Of a DNA stretch of 64,000 bases, positions 23,736-35,970 are shown piece by piece. The stretch comes from Arabidopsis thaliana (lineage: Eukaryota; Streptophyta; Magnoliopsida; Brassicales; Brassicaceae), in contig NC_003076.8 of assembly GCF_000001735.4 (NCBI RefSeq), positions 14,945,835 to 15,009,834 of the forward strand, in the 5' to 3' direction. Positions within the stretch are counted from its first letter, which is position 1. Each line of letters opens with the position of its first letter. The translations under genes were made by a program, and so were the position numbers. The notes beneath the pieces are model-generated. The model was not told the DNA's origin. It worked only from the letters and a program-made list of their open reading frames with translations, and did not search any database.

Positions 23736-23795
23736 TGTTAATATTACTAGCAAGCTTTGAAGTTTTAACCGGATTAAACCGGGTTTTGATTTTCA
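23736..23795 (+). repeat. Duplicated 3' end of HSP15.7
   Basis: TGTTAATATTACTAGCAAGC followed by TTTGA and an AACCGG-rich stretch repeats the end of the HSP15.7 coding region and the first part of its 3' UTR (23590-23650), about 146 bp downstream. The second copy again spells the terminal Ser-Lys-Leu-stop codons, but has no upstream coding sequence. Confidence 0.85.
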
Positions 23796-23962
23796 TGAAC
23801 CGAAAGTATTTGAACATTGAAGAATTGTAAAACAAGATTTAAACCAAGAAGAAACCAAAAGCTGATGATTTACATCTGATTGATTCTCAACAAATAAAAC
23901 AACATCAAGAAACCAAAAACAAGCTTTGTTTTCCTCTAGACCAATGAGCTTGTTGTGTCTGT

Positions 23963-25264
23963 TTATGTGGCAGTTCTCGAGTGCTTAATGAGCCAATCGA
24001 TGACCGCATCAATGTTTATCGAGTCCTTACACGAGATCATGTAACAGCAAACCTCTCTGTCTGTTACAGATTCAAGCCCTCTGCATCAAAACAATCCAAA
24101 GTCATATACTCGAATCCAGATTGTTTTGTATGGACTTTGAATAAGAAACTTACAGTTGATCAACCAAAGCTTGCTTAGAGAGAGCTTCAGACTTATCGAT
24201 TTTGTTGCCAAGAATCAGAAGAGGAATGCCATTTAAAGACGGTTTCGTTAGCAGATCATTCAATTCGCTTCTTGATATCGGTACACTATCTCGATCTGCA
24301 GCATCAATCACATATCTGCAATATTACCACAGCAACATATACCATCAAAGATTATTAACCAAATAGTAACATGGGATGTTCAAAACATATCGAAGAAGTT
24401 TTAAGAGGATGTACACAATGGCGGAAACACCGCGACAGTAACGTTCCCACATGGTACGAAACCTTCGTTGCCCTCCAAGATCCCAAATCTTTATTGTAAC
24501 ATTTCCTTTTGTAACTTTCCTCATGTTAAATCCTACAGTTGGTATCATATCTTCACTGTAACCTCCAGTCTTGACAAATCCAAAGAAAACAAGAAGTGAA
24601 ACGCGTAAGATTAGATTTGTTCGAGAATACTATTTATCGACTAAAACCTCTGATGAAATTTCTACTCACAGCAATGGCATTGACAAGAGAAGTCTTCCCA
24701 GCATTTTGAAGTCCAACGAGTGACAGCTCCATCTCTTGTTTGAAAAACAAGCTGACACAACAAATATAAGCAAACACAGAATCAAAATCTAAGTGTTACC
24801 AAAACGTGATTCTGCTATACACTAAAAACATAAGTATAACCAAAAACAACAATACATTACTAACCAACTATAACCTACTCTTTTAACCATTCTATAACAT
24901 CACATAAAGCATCACTACTATAAATGGATTAAAATGACAATCAAGTCAAGAGAATTAATACACAAGAACATAGAAATAACGGTAGATTTCTCAGCGAACC
25001 AATTCATATAATGTAACAATAAAAGATACAGCCCAAGAAACTCAAGAGAAGTTTGAGATTTTGAAACAATAATTGTTGACTCTTTGTGAGAAAAATTGGT
25101 TTTTGGCAACGTTTTTACTAAACCCAGAACTATAACTCTAAACTACTTCAATGGAAGAACAAAAGGACTACAACTAATAAACCAACTTAATCAGCAAAAC
25201 AAAATGAAAGTTAGAAATTTGTTTACCTCCGGAGCCAATTAAGAAGTGAATCCCAAAGACCCAT
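23963..25264 (-). CDS. ARLA1A: Arl8-family small GTPase (ADP-ribosylation factor-like A1A)
   Basis: Five exons on the minus strand: 25264-25227, 24751-24670, 24569-24415, 24315-24154, 24080-23963. All are GT-AG; the total of 555 nt gives 184 residues, the Arl8 length. Arl8 GTPases act on lysosomes or vacuoles in eukaryotes, and in Arabidopsis members support tobamovirus replication complexes (family knowledge). Motifs: P-loop GLQNAGKTS, switch region [17 protein letters not shown] (G3), NKID (G4). The N-terminus starts Met-Gly-Leu-Trp-Asp and forms the amphipathic helix typical of Arl8, rather than depending on a myristoylation motif. The protein ends HSRTAT. Convergent with HSP15.7. Recalled locus At5g37680. 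Confidence 0.93.
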
Positions 25265-27775
25265 CTCCAAAGATTTGATCTTTTCGAAGATTTAACACTC
25301 GAGTTCTGGATTTGGAGATTCAAAATCGAAATATTTCGTAGCCCTAGTTCGATTCTTGAATTTTGCTAGATGGGTAATGAGAGAAACAGAGAGGAAGAGG
25401 AACAGGGAAGAATCTGGACCTTACTTAAGGTAATAGAATTTGTCAGTTTGTGAAAACGGTGTCTCTTCCTTCACTCTTGGTGTCACGCTATTGTTGCTTT
25501 TAGAATTTTAGATGTCACCATTCTTTTTTTTTTTGTGTGTTCCTTTTATTTCTTTTATGGGAAATTTGCAAAGAATAACTAACAAAAATTTATAAATTAA
25601 AAAAGTAATACAAGAAAAAAAAAACAGCTATATTCTCTATATTATATATAATAATGGCATATTTACCTCTTTCTCTCTACCTTATTCTAAGTTCCTCCTT
25701 CTCTCCTCTCTTTTTCATCTTTTTTTTTTTTTTTCTCTCAATCTCTTCTCTTTTTTTTTTCTGTATAACACAACAAACAAACGAAAAGAACAAACTAGAT
25801 TTTTCAGATACCACTTATGTTATCTGATTGCTTGGGTTGCCAAAGTTGTATCTTAGGGTATAGTTTTCTATACATCCAAAATAGTATAATACAACATTTT
25901 ATTTCTATCCAAAATAGTACAAGTCTTTACTTACAAACACTACTTACTATTTTATAAATTCAAATTCGATTTTAAAAATTCAAACTATTTTGTATGTAGA
26001 AAAAAACCTATGTTTTTTTCTAATAAATTTTATAATTGAAATCTATTTTTTGGAAAAGATTTATAGCAAAAAAAAATAAATAGGTGAAAACTAAACTAAG
26101 TGTTACTAAATCATCTCACTTCCAATTCAACACTAAAATTGTCTTTTCCTTCTCCTTGCATGCTATTTTCTTAATTTCTATATATATGGTGCTATATTCT
26201 TAATTTGTTTATCAAATATGGTTATTCAGCTAAATCACCCTTTTCTTATCCATCATTTGTTTTGTTTTTTTTTTGTTTTTTTTTTCAAACAAGAATTAAC
26301 ACATACAATTTGATTTGTTCTGTTTTTCAGAAAAAAATAAAACAATTTGATTTGCTATCACAAGACCCAAACAAAAAAAAATCTCTTAAAAATACTCAAT
26401 TAATTTAATATATACTACATTTTTTTGTGTTGCTAGAAAAAATACACATACTTGTTTATCGATTTCAATGTAATTCATGATATATTTTTAGTTTTCGATT
26501 TCTCCTATTTTTTGTAACGGCCGTCGAGAAACAATCGTATAGCTTCTCTGCATCACTCCATGAAACCAAACATATTTTCATCACATTTGTAAAGTCTTTT
26601 TCAGCAATTATAGTGCCATTGTTGACGGGCCCTTACTACAGCAAAACGGGAAAATCGGAATCCAAAAAAATATTGAATCATGTAGTATTCTTGCAACAAA
26701 AAAATTTCATATGGTGTTCTACATATATTATAAGTTGGATATTTGCATGTGATAAAATTCACACAACAGATTTGTATATTTAGGTTTTATAAAAAAAAGG
26801 GCGCTAGATTTTCAATAAAGCTTTGAGAGTAATATTGAATTTAACTAAATGATTAAATTGATCTTGATATAGTGAATACAAGGAATAATAAGTGAATACA
26901 AGTGTTTTGGTACTAGTGAGTTCTTGGTCGAGTAGAGTTTTTCTTCAACAATTACAAGAAGAAGGAGAAATCAGATTGAAATGTTGAAAAATGATGAGAA
27001 TTTATAGGTTCCGAATATGAAAGGTGAATTTTGCGGCGAACTACTATAATAGTCTCTATTCTATGGAAGATGTTGATGAAAAGGTGGAAGCTTTGCTGCA
27101 AGAGGATTTTGCAGGTTTACCATGGGATGAGTTATTGACGCTTACTAAACCTTTTTCTGGACATGAAGTGGAAAAGTTAGGGTCGATAAGGAAAATGGTT
27201 AAATTCAAATTACAGGTCCAGACAGTTATTAGCCCATCTTTTACCATGAATGTTGGGGTACTGTTGGGCCTTCGGTAATTCGGTTTGTATTAGATTTCTT
27301 TGAGTCTAATAACTTACGTGATGGGATGAATGATGCGTTATTAGTTCATTGATATACCTTGAATTTTATCGAGTTTGGCTATGATTTTGGTATAATTTTA
27401 AGAGGCTTTTTGTTATTTTTAGAATTTTTTTCAGGTTTTTACACGTTTAAAATGTATTTGAAGATTATAGAGCATTTTGGAGAAAAAACAAGAAGTTATG
27501 CTGCAAAAGCAATCTGAAGACCAAAATTGGTGTAGATGTTTATTTATAACACATGTCTAGAAACACTAAACACGAATATATGTGTATATATAACAATGTG
27601 TTCATGATACATACAAACCATAATTATCTTATAATATATAATACTTGTGTAACAAAACACACATATTTGTCCTGATGGTTACATCAAGAACATAAAATTA
27701 GTTACACATGTATATAGCAAGTAGGTCCAATTTAACAAAAATTGGTTAACTGTTTTTATTTTTGTAAATGCTAAA
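25265..27775. other. Long AT-rich intergenic region
   Basis: Contains the ARLA1A promoter and 5' UTR next to 25264, then AT-rich DNA with long T and A runs (around 25720-25760 and 26265-26290). A frame at 27062-27215 (MEDVDEKVEALLQEDFAG) looks protein-like but is short, lacks flanking exons I can identify, and matches no family I know. Otherwise nothing is supported. Confidence 0.4.
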
Positions 27776-30281
27776 CTATTGACGTGGTTTAGGAGCAGGA
27801 GAAGGAGAAGAGGAAGAAAGAAGAGAAGAGAAAAGATGATCGGCTAGGATTTGATTAGCCGAATCGGACGGATGAAATGCGTCCCAGAAGACAAAGTCTT
27901 GACGGTTTTTACACATCTTGGAATTGGGAAGACAAAGACCTCCAACACTTGTGTCCACATTGCAACATGACGTGTTTGCTATCTTAAATCCTGCGTTTTT
28001 TTGTTTGTAAAATAGTCAAAACGTAAACTAAATTGTATATGTTTTCGACACGTTATGGTATGTTACGATATAAAGACCCGTAACGCAAATGCAATTATGC
28101 AAAGTCTGAATATTGATTAGTTCTCTCTTTTTACCGTAGTGAGTGGGATTGTTGATGAGATCGAGAACGGCGGGATAAGTGTCTGCGAAAGAGAATTTAG
28201 CTCCGGGGAGGCGTTTGTTGAGATCTATTAATAGCTTCTTCGTTCTTGAATTGAATTCCAATACCCATTCGTTGACACGGTTCAGGCACATGCGTGTCTT
28301 TGACTTCACTCTCTGTGATGGGATACAGCCCAATGGGCCTAACCCATGAAATATTACCTTCCTCGCTCCTAATTTGTATATTGTCTGCTCCAGTAAATCT
28401 CAGTTATTTCATGGTTTAATTAAACAAATAGCTCAACTATAGAGTAAATGTCTTTAACCTTATAATTTTGTTTGGTAATAGAAAAAATATTAAGACTTTT
28501 TCTTTATTTGGTGCAACTTTTGAAAAATAACATTATTTATTTATCTAACGGATCATAAAAATTACGATGTGATTTATTCATAACGTATTTATTTTCAAAC
28601 TTACATGCATAATGAAAAAAATAACATGTGATTTGCTTATGAGGTTTTTAATCTAATAAATCGTCCACTAATAAAATGTTGAGATTTTACTAAATAAGAA
28701 AAATACTAATCAAGACATGTTTAACACTAACTATAATTTATTTACACTATCATTTGGTTATTTACGTAAACAAATGAAATTTGTAGTCATTTACTAAGGA
28801 TTATGGAACCATAGTTATAAATTTATAATACATATCTCAAAGCGACACAATACTAATTTACAAAAAAAGGATATACATATCAAAAAGGTTGTTTCTAAAA
28901 CCCAAAATACTTCCACCATGATTCACACACTTGTATAGTTTCACTGTGTCTATGCACGTATAAGAGATTTAAACCCCAAATTTTCCAAAGTAGGACAAAA
29001 AGTATAGATATATAATATATTGGTTGATAATAATCATAATAAAAAAAAAGAGTGAAAACGACCTACCAATTGGTTCAACTTCACTAGAATAACTCACTTT
29101 TGATAGTATTGATTAAACAAAAGAAAAAGGAAAATTAGAAGTTGGTTGGAATACCGTAAGCTGATTGTGTAGGGTTGAGGTCAAGAGTTCGACAAACTCG
29201 TCATGTGTATATTGCTGCCCATCTGCCATAAATGGCTGCAAGAAATTGTTTACATAATCGTTGCTTCCTATTTATTAAAAATGCAAGAAAAAAAATGTTA
29301 TCGTAATTAATAATAATTTCCTACAAAATGGAAAAAGGGAAGAAACTTTAGATAAAATCAAGTAATGTAAATTTTAATTTATACCCAAACCAATGAAGTA
29401 CATGGCATCATTTACATGCTTGTTCGCAGCTCCATCTCCGATTTTCGCCCTAATAACTTCTTTAGTTTTCTTGAAACAATTTATTTGATCATTGAAAGTT
29501 AGCCTTTGGATCTGCATCTCCATCAGAATAACACAAATTTATAATCAATATTAAAATACTTGAAATTTTTTAAATGTTTAAGAGAGTATATAGAAAAGGA
29601 GGAGTATAGTACGAAGTAAATGCCAGTTTCATTGAGAATTCCAGCTCCTCCAGATGCGTAATTTATACCACTGAGAAATGCATCGTCGTTTTGTGATAAC
29701 GATAGATATGGTGGTGGCGATAGAATCCCGAGCTTCGTAGCTATAACAAACAAATAAATGTTTTTGGAGATGATGTAACAAAATAGATACAAATGTTCAT
29801 GGAATTAAGTACCATAGTACAAATATTAAAAACCATAACTATAGACCAAACAATAAAAGTCATTGGATTTGAACAAACAAAACCAAACTCAAACCTTATT
29901 TCTAATATTTCATGTGTGTTTTTTTTTGGACAAAAAATATCATATGTATGTGTCACAAAACACGAGCAGAAAGTTGAAACAAAAATGAATCTTATATATA
30001 TTAGATGTATAAGTAAAAGGAGAAAGAGAGAAAGATAATGCACATATGATATCGCCGATAGTTCTACCGTTGGTGAATCTTCCGGTAGCTTTACCACCGG
30101 AGAAATCAACTCCATAATATGGAAAGTCTGCTCTTGCTAGCGAATATTGCAAGAAATTGTTGTTACCAACTTCGGTTAGCGAGTCGCCGAATATATAGGT
30201 TACAAGCGACGATGTTGATGCTGGTTGTGCGGTTGCATAGGTGGAGATGACGATGGCTAGAGCCAGCCTAAGGATCATCAT
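27776..30281 (-). CDS. GDSL-type esterase/lipase
   Basis: Six exons on the minus strand: 30281-30044, 29740-29613, 29511-29385, 29267-29155, 28384-28135, 27990-27776. The total of 1071 nt gives 356 residues, normal for plant GDSL lipases (SGNH hydrolases that cleave ester bonds in lipids and cutin-like substrates, usually secreted). The signal peptide is [19 protein letters not shown]. Block I is [11 protein letters not shown] with the nucleophile Ser, block II is NYASGGAGI, block III is [10 protein letters not shown] with the oxyanion Asn, and block V is DAFHPSD with the catalytic Asp and His. ATG 30281 is used; the frame extends seven codons upstream to a GTG, but without an ATG. The C-terminus is Ser/Pro-rich. 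Recalled locus At5g37690. Confidence 0.93.
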
Positions 30282-30302
30282 TGTGTTTTGTGTTGATTTC
30301 AC

Positions 30303-31924
30303 TCCTTCTTGAGTTACTTATTCTCTAATTTGGACAGAATGTTATGTAAGCGAATGTTGAATATATATAGTGATGATGAACTCATTTGTAATTATTTATT
30401 GTTCTACTGGTTATGACCATTACAGCAAGTTTCTATTCATATAAAAATTAGGTGGTTATTTTCTTATCTAATAAATCTTTAGATGTTTACATATATCTTT
30501 TGATTGTTCTGGAAAAATGAAATTTTCTAGAGAAACATCACGGTTGGGAAAAGATGGCACATGATACATCTACTTTAGGTTAGACTCCTAACGTTTTGAG
30601 AACAATTGTTTGGAGCGGTGCACATTTCTATTGTGTACTAAAAACCATTCGGTTAGACTTGTATTCAGAATTCGGTATTGTTAATATAGGGAGTGAGCAA
30701 TTTGGTTTATGATTCGGGTTGGTTATTTTTACGGTTTGACAGAAATATAAATCATCTAAAACCATTCGTAATTCGGTTTAGTAAGAAATTTATGTAAATA
30801 CTGATTATGATTTTCAATATATAAAAGATTAAATATAAGATTCAATGAATTTTTATTTTGTTCGATTCAGTTTAGTTTGATTACACCAAAATTGGTTTCA
30901 GTTCAGTTTTGGTTACAGAATATTTCGAATTTTAAGATAACGAAACAAACGTTTTATAAGAAACGTCCACGATGCATTTGATGAAACCAATGTTGCGTTG
31001 ATCCAGTTATGTTTCTAGTGTTAATGGTTTATTCTCAACTCTAAGCTGCATAGATACATAGCTATATCTCACACTGTCTGTCACACGTATGACGTATCTA
31101 TGGTCAAACTTAATTATATCAAAAGAGTATTTTTGGTATAAGAAAATACTATGAAAAGAGTAATTTGATTACTTAATAAAAACGTGTATGGATTCATAAG
31201 AAGTTGGCCAACTGACGTCATAAGAAGTCAAAATGTAGTTAGGTTTATATTGTTTGATTAACTCGTTATTTATTTACAACTTGCTGTAAGAAACCTAGAT
31301 TCTTTAAAATAAAGATAAAACCTAACGATAGAGTGATTAGACTAATTCCCAAAAGGAAAAAACAAAGTAGCTAGGTAGTCCCTTGATTGGAATCTTGCCT
31401 TGTGACTTGTGAGACTACCACTAGCAACAAAAACAGACCTGATCAATTGTAGTCGAGCCTAATTAAAAAAGGTTCAACTGAGCTCTAAAATATGCAAGTG
31501 GGGGTGAACGAGAAATTTTCATAAATTGAATCTTTCCTAAACGGCTTACTCGACTCAATGGTCAGCAACAAATAAAGAAACGTGACACAACACAAAGAGG
31601 AAATAGGGTTAGGGGAGAAATCATGGCAACGCCTCTAGTCGAACTGACCATACACAACCATTGTTTTTATTCCAAATTTTCAAAATTGCACTATTCTCAC
31701 GGTTCTTATTGCGAGATCGACTATCTGGTTGGGTAAGACATGACATTTACGTATCTACTAAGTATTACAATATGCCTCTTACCATATTAAAGAAGAATCC
31801 AATAAAGAGTGGCATGCATTAAGAATGTAAACGAAGAGGAAAACATTCATTACAAGGGAGATTTTCGAGAATGAAATGTGGGCTCGCTTCAGACTCACAA
31901 ATTGTGAAGATTATACAAACTTGA
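30303..31924. other. Intergenic, no gene supported
   Basis: GDSL promoter side, then AT-rich DNA. Around 30640-30940 there are scattered motifs such as TTCGGTT and GGTTTAGT, which give it a repeat-like look, but no element ends are visible. Confidence 0.35.
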
Positions 31925-32057
31925 AGTATAAAGGAGTAGTACCAACAAGAGTTTCAAAGGATTACCAAATAAGGGAGTACAAAAATAAGGAAATACCAAC
32001 TAGAGTTTCAAGTCCTCTAGAATAAATTTGGGGATGGAAGCAAAATGCATTGGTCGT
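31925..32057 (+). repeat. Inverted remnant of the DUF7054-like gene 3' end
   Basis: GAGTACCAACAAGAG-type sequence, then AGAGTTTCAAAGGATTACCAA and ATTTGGGGATGGAAGCAAAATGC, is the reverse complement of 40258-40385, the 3' end and 3' UTR of the gene at 40307-41050. Similarity stops on both sides. It is a displaced fragment about 8 kb away in the opposite orientation. Confidence 0.85.
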
Positions 32058-33324
32058 CACAACTGTAGTATGGACCCATGGGCTACTGCACCTCTCTCCA
32101 CCCTATTTGGGCCAGGCCTAGTTCTTATCCCTTCCAAATATTTTGATATCTTAATCACTAATATCTATATGAAACTTTCTTTGTATAAACATTTCTTGGA
32201 ACGAGAAGAATCCATTTTAACCGGTTCCTAGTTTACCAATTTTACATTACTAGAACTGAATTTTCATTATTCATAACCAACAATGCAATTTGTCTACACA
32301 TATCAATTTGTCAATTTTACTAATATCAGTTTATAGTAATAATTATAGACAAATCAACAAAACATATTTACACACCTTAAGAGTTTTTATAACTCATTCA
32401 GACAAAAACAATTAATTAAAATACCCTTAAAAATAGTTAAAAATATTTTCACTTTTTAAAAAATCAATGGGAGGGGATCAAAGATTTTCACAATTTACAA
32501 GATTTGTGTAAACTAATACTCTTCATTTTTATTTGATTTTTGTAGGAAAAAAAATGTTTTTTAAACATTAATTTTTTAGGTTTTATATGCAGTATTATTG
32601 ATGTATTTTAAACTTCAATAAAAATAATTGAATATTCTTTATGATCAGATTTAATATATATTTTAAATATTTTTTTTTTAGAAAATTAATTAAAAATAAC
32701 AAAAGGAGTAAATAAATAAAACGGAATAAAGTTGGGCGTTTTTTTATTACAAAACATGGGAAAATGGACAAGTTCTTCAATTCTTGCTTTTTGGGCTTCT
32801 TGCCTGTCTCTGTCTCGAAACACCCAGAAAGAGAGATAATCTCGCTTATCTGTCTTTATACTTAGCTGGTTTCTTCTTCTTCTTTATCCCTTTTGGCTCT
32901 TATTACAACTTTTTTTTTTCCATGTATTTCCTCAAATTTTAATATTTTTTCTTTACTGTATATTCATCAAATCTCAAGTTCTCTAATTTCCCATTCGACC
33001 TCGAAATTTGACCAATTTCTCTTGTCTCAAATTTCAGATTCTCTTCCTCTGAAAAAAATCAAAAACCAAGTCTTCTAATTCCATCTCCTCTCTGTACCCA
33101 TCTCCTAAAAATCTCAACTTTGAGTCAAAATTTTGTCTTCTCTCAAACCAATTCATAGTTCTAAAAATCTCACCTTTATCTCAAATTTTTAATCTTTCAT
33201 CTGATTTCTGAAACCCAAATTCTCTAATCTCATCTTTGAGCCAAAAAGTTTCAATCTTTCCTCTGATTTCTGAAACCAAAAATCTCTAATTTCAAAAAAA
33301 AAAAATCTCACCTTTGGGTCAAAA
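32058..33324. other. Intergenic and 5' UTR of the lipase gene
   Basis: AT-rich to about 32780. From about 32880 the plus strand is rich in TTC/TCT repeats and in phrases like TTTGAGTCAAAAATCTCA, consistent with the promoter and CT-rich leader of the downstream gene. No other gene is seen. Confidence 0.4.
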
Positions 33325-35566
33325 ATGTCAGTAGCTTGTGGACTAGAATGTGTCTTCTGTGTAGGATTCAGTAGATGGGCATGGAAACGATGCACACACG
33401 TAGGCTCAGACGATAGCGCCACGTGGACATCAGCAACACCGGAAGAATTCGAACCAATCCCAAGAATCAGCCGAGTAATCCTCGCCGTCTACGAACCCGA
33501 TCTCAGAAACCCTAAAATCTCACCTTCGTTAGGAACTTTCGATCTAAACCCTGAATGGGTCATCAAACGTGTGACACACGAAAAAACCCAAGGAAGATCT
33601 CCACCGTACATTATCTACATAGATCACGACCACCGTGAGATTGTTTTAGCGATTCGTGGCTTGAACTTAGCTAAAGAGAGTGATTACAAGATTCTGTTAG
33701 ATAACAAATTAGGTCAGAAAATGCTTGGTGGTGGTTATGTGCATCGTGGGTTGTTGAAATCTGCGGCTTGGGTTTTGAATCAAGAATCTGAGACTCTTTG
33801 GAGAGTTTGGGAAGAGAATGGTAGAGAGTATGATTTGGTTTTTGCTGGTCATTCTTTGGGTTCTGGTGTTGCGGCGTTGATGGCGGTTTTGGTTGTTAAT
33901 ACTCCGGCGATGATTGGTGATATTCCGAGGAATAAGGTTCGATGTTTTGCTTTGGCTCCGGCGAGATGTATGTCGCTTAATCTCGCCGTTAAGTATGCTG
34001 ACGTCATCTCCTCCGTCATTTTGCAGGTAAAAAAATTTAACCATGTTTTAATGATCTCAATGTTAGTTAAAAGATTTTTACAAAAATTGATTTTTTAACA
34101 AAGAATAATATATTAGAAATGTTAAATCACTTGTATTTAAGTTAAGGGTGTTATGGTTTAGTTGTTTTTGGGGTTAGAGATTGATTTCTGACAACTAATT
34201 TTTTTGGTTATGTAAAGAGTTGAATATATTTATAGTTTTGATATAAAATTTGGATTATATTTGTAACTGTCTTGTTGGATGGTGGTGGTTGGTTCATTGT
34301 TGACCAAGCATTGTCATAATCCTGTTTCGTAAGTTCAGAATATGCTTTTGCTTTATACAATGAATCGACGAATTGAATTTTTCATTTTGCTTCTTGAGTT
34401 TGGTCAGAATATTCTGCTAAATTTTGTACTAGTTTTGGAGGTTGTTTAGTTGTTAAGAAAGGTATCTGTCTATAGAGAGAATTTTTATAGAGTAAGGTAT
34501 TTTACTAAGAATTTTAACAAAACTTAGTGTTTGTGGAATAATAGGATGATTTTTTACCGAGAACAGCGACACCATTAGAGGATATATTCAAGTCTGTATT
34601 CTGGTAAGTGTCGAACTTCGAAAATGCTCTTGTTGGAATGAATTTGTTATAGGTATAGTTCAACATTTTGTATTCGTTGTTCGGACAGCTTGCCGTGCTT
34701 GTTGTTTCTAGTTTGTCTGAGGGATACATTTATACCGGAAGGTCGGAAACTAAGAGATCCTAGAAGGCTTTATGCTCCTGGTCGAATTTATCATATCGTT
34801 GAGCGGAAATTTTGCAGGTAATAATGAAGTTAGTGTGGCATTTCTTAGCAATTTTTGTTTGTTTTTCCTCTGATTATTTTTTGTATTTAGATGTGGAAGG
34901 TTTCCTCCCGAAGTGAGAACCGCGATTCCCGTTGATGGTAGATTTGAGCATATAGTATTATCATCGAATGCAACATCGGATCATGCGATTCTATGGATAG
35001 AAAGAGAAGCAGAAAAGGCATTGCAGGTGACATTTAATTTCTGCATTTTTATGTTTTAGATCAATGGTTAGGGCTAAGGATTTAGGATTTAGTTTATAAG
35101 GCTTAAGTAAGGTTACAGGATTTAAGATTTAGATTTTCGACGATTTTGTTAAGAGTATAAAATCTTTAATTGTGTTGTTGCTACAAATTTTTTTACTATC
35201 TTTGCACAAAATAGTAAGGGACTAGTTAGGCTTCTTTTTATAAATGGTGGGTTTTGTGGTGTGTGGTTACAGATATTGAGAGAGAAGAGTTCAGAGACAG
35301 TGGTAACAATGGCACCAAAAGAGAAGAGAATGGAGAGGTTAAGTACTTTAGAGAAAGAGCACAAAGATGCGTTGGAGAGAGCCGTGAGTCTTAATATCCC
35401 ACACGCAGTGTCCACCGCGGAAGAAGAAGAAGAATGCAACAATGGAGAAGCATCCGCGGAGTTGAAAACAAAGAAGAAGAATTGGGATGAAGTTGTGGAC
35501 AAGCTTTTCCATCGAAGCAATTCAGGAGAATTCGTTCTCAACGATAACGTTGTTCCTGAAAGGTAG
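33325..35566 (+). CDS. Class-3 lipase / calmodulin-binding heat-shock type protein
   Basis: Five exons: 33325-34026, 34545-34603, 34689-34817, 34891-35026, 35273-35566. The 1320 nt give 439 residues. The protein belongs to the plant alpha/beta-hydrolase group with an N-terminal Lipase3_N region and a class-3 lipase fold. The nucleophile elbow is GHSLGSG (in FAGHSLGSGVA), preceded by YIDHDHREIVLAIRG, the strand before the oxyanion loop. Relatives are annotated as calmodulin-binding heat-shock proteins or diacylglycerol-lipase-like; the substrate is not predictable here. The N-terminus is Cys-rich (ACGLECVFCVGF), possibly for membrane attachment (inference). The C-terminus is charged and coiled-coil-like (KEKRMERLSTLEKEHKDAL) and ends FVLNDNVVPER. 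Recalled locus At5g37710. Convergent with ALY4, about 400 bp between stops. Confidence 0.9.
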
Positions 35567-35970
35567 ATAGGCTTGCGTCAGGTTGATGGTTGTGATTCAA
35601 TGGTGTGTGTTTTTTTTTTCTTTAACTCAGTTTTGTAAATTTTCTAGGCTTTATGGATGTGTGAGAATGTCTATAATCCGGTTAAATTGGTCTGAGAAAT
35701 TTTTGTTCACAATCAGACTCACTTTTTTCATTACAATGTAAAACCTAATTCTCTCTAGACTTCTGAATTTGATGAGTAAAACCGATCTTAAAACAGTTCA
35801 CTTGGTAACTTTAAATCACTCTTTATATAAAAGAAAATTTAAGACAGCTAGATTCTAAAAGGCTTCCATTTACTTTACAATCAACATCCAACAAAACCAA
35901 CGAAGAGCATGAAAAAAAGAGAAGCATGATTTCATCTGAAACTAGTTTAGTAAGAACAACACAACACGAT

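Noticed and set aside
27062-27278. Protein-like frame MEDVDEKVEALLQEDFAG
   Set aside because: Short, no ATG-flanking gene structure, no family recognised, and no neighbouring exon to join. Could be a gene fragment, but not supportable.
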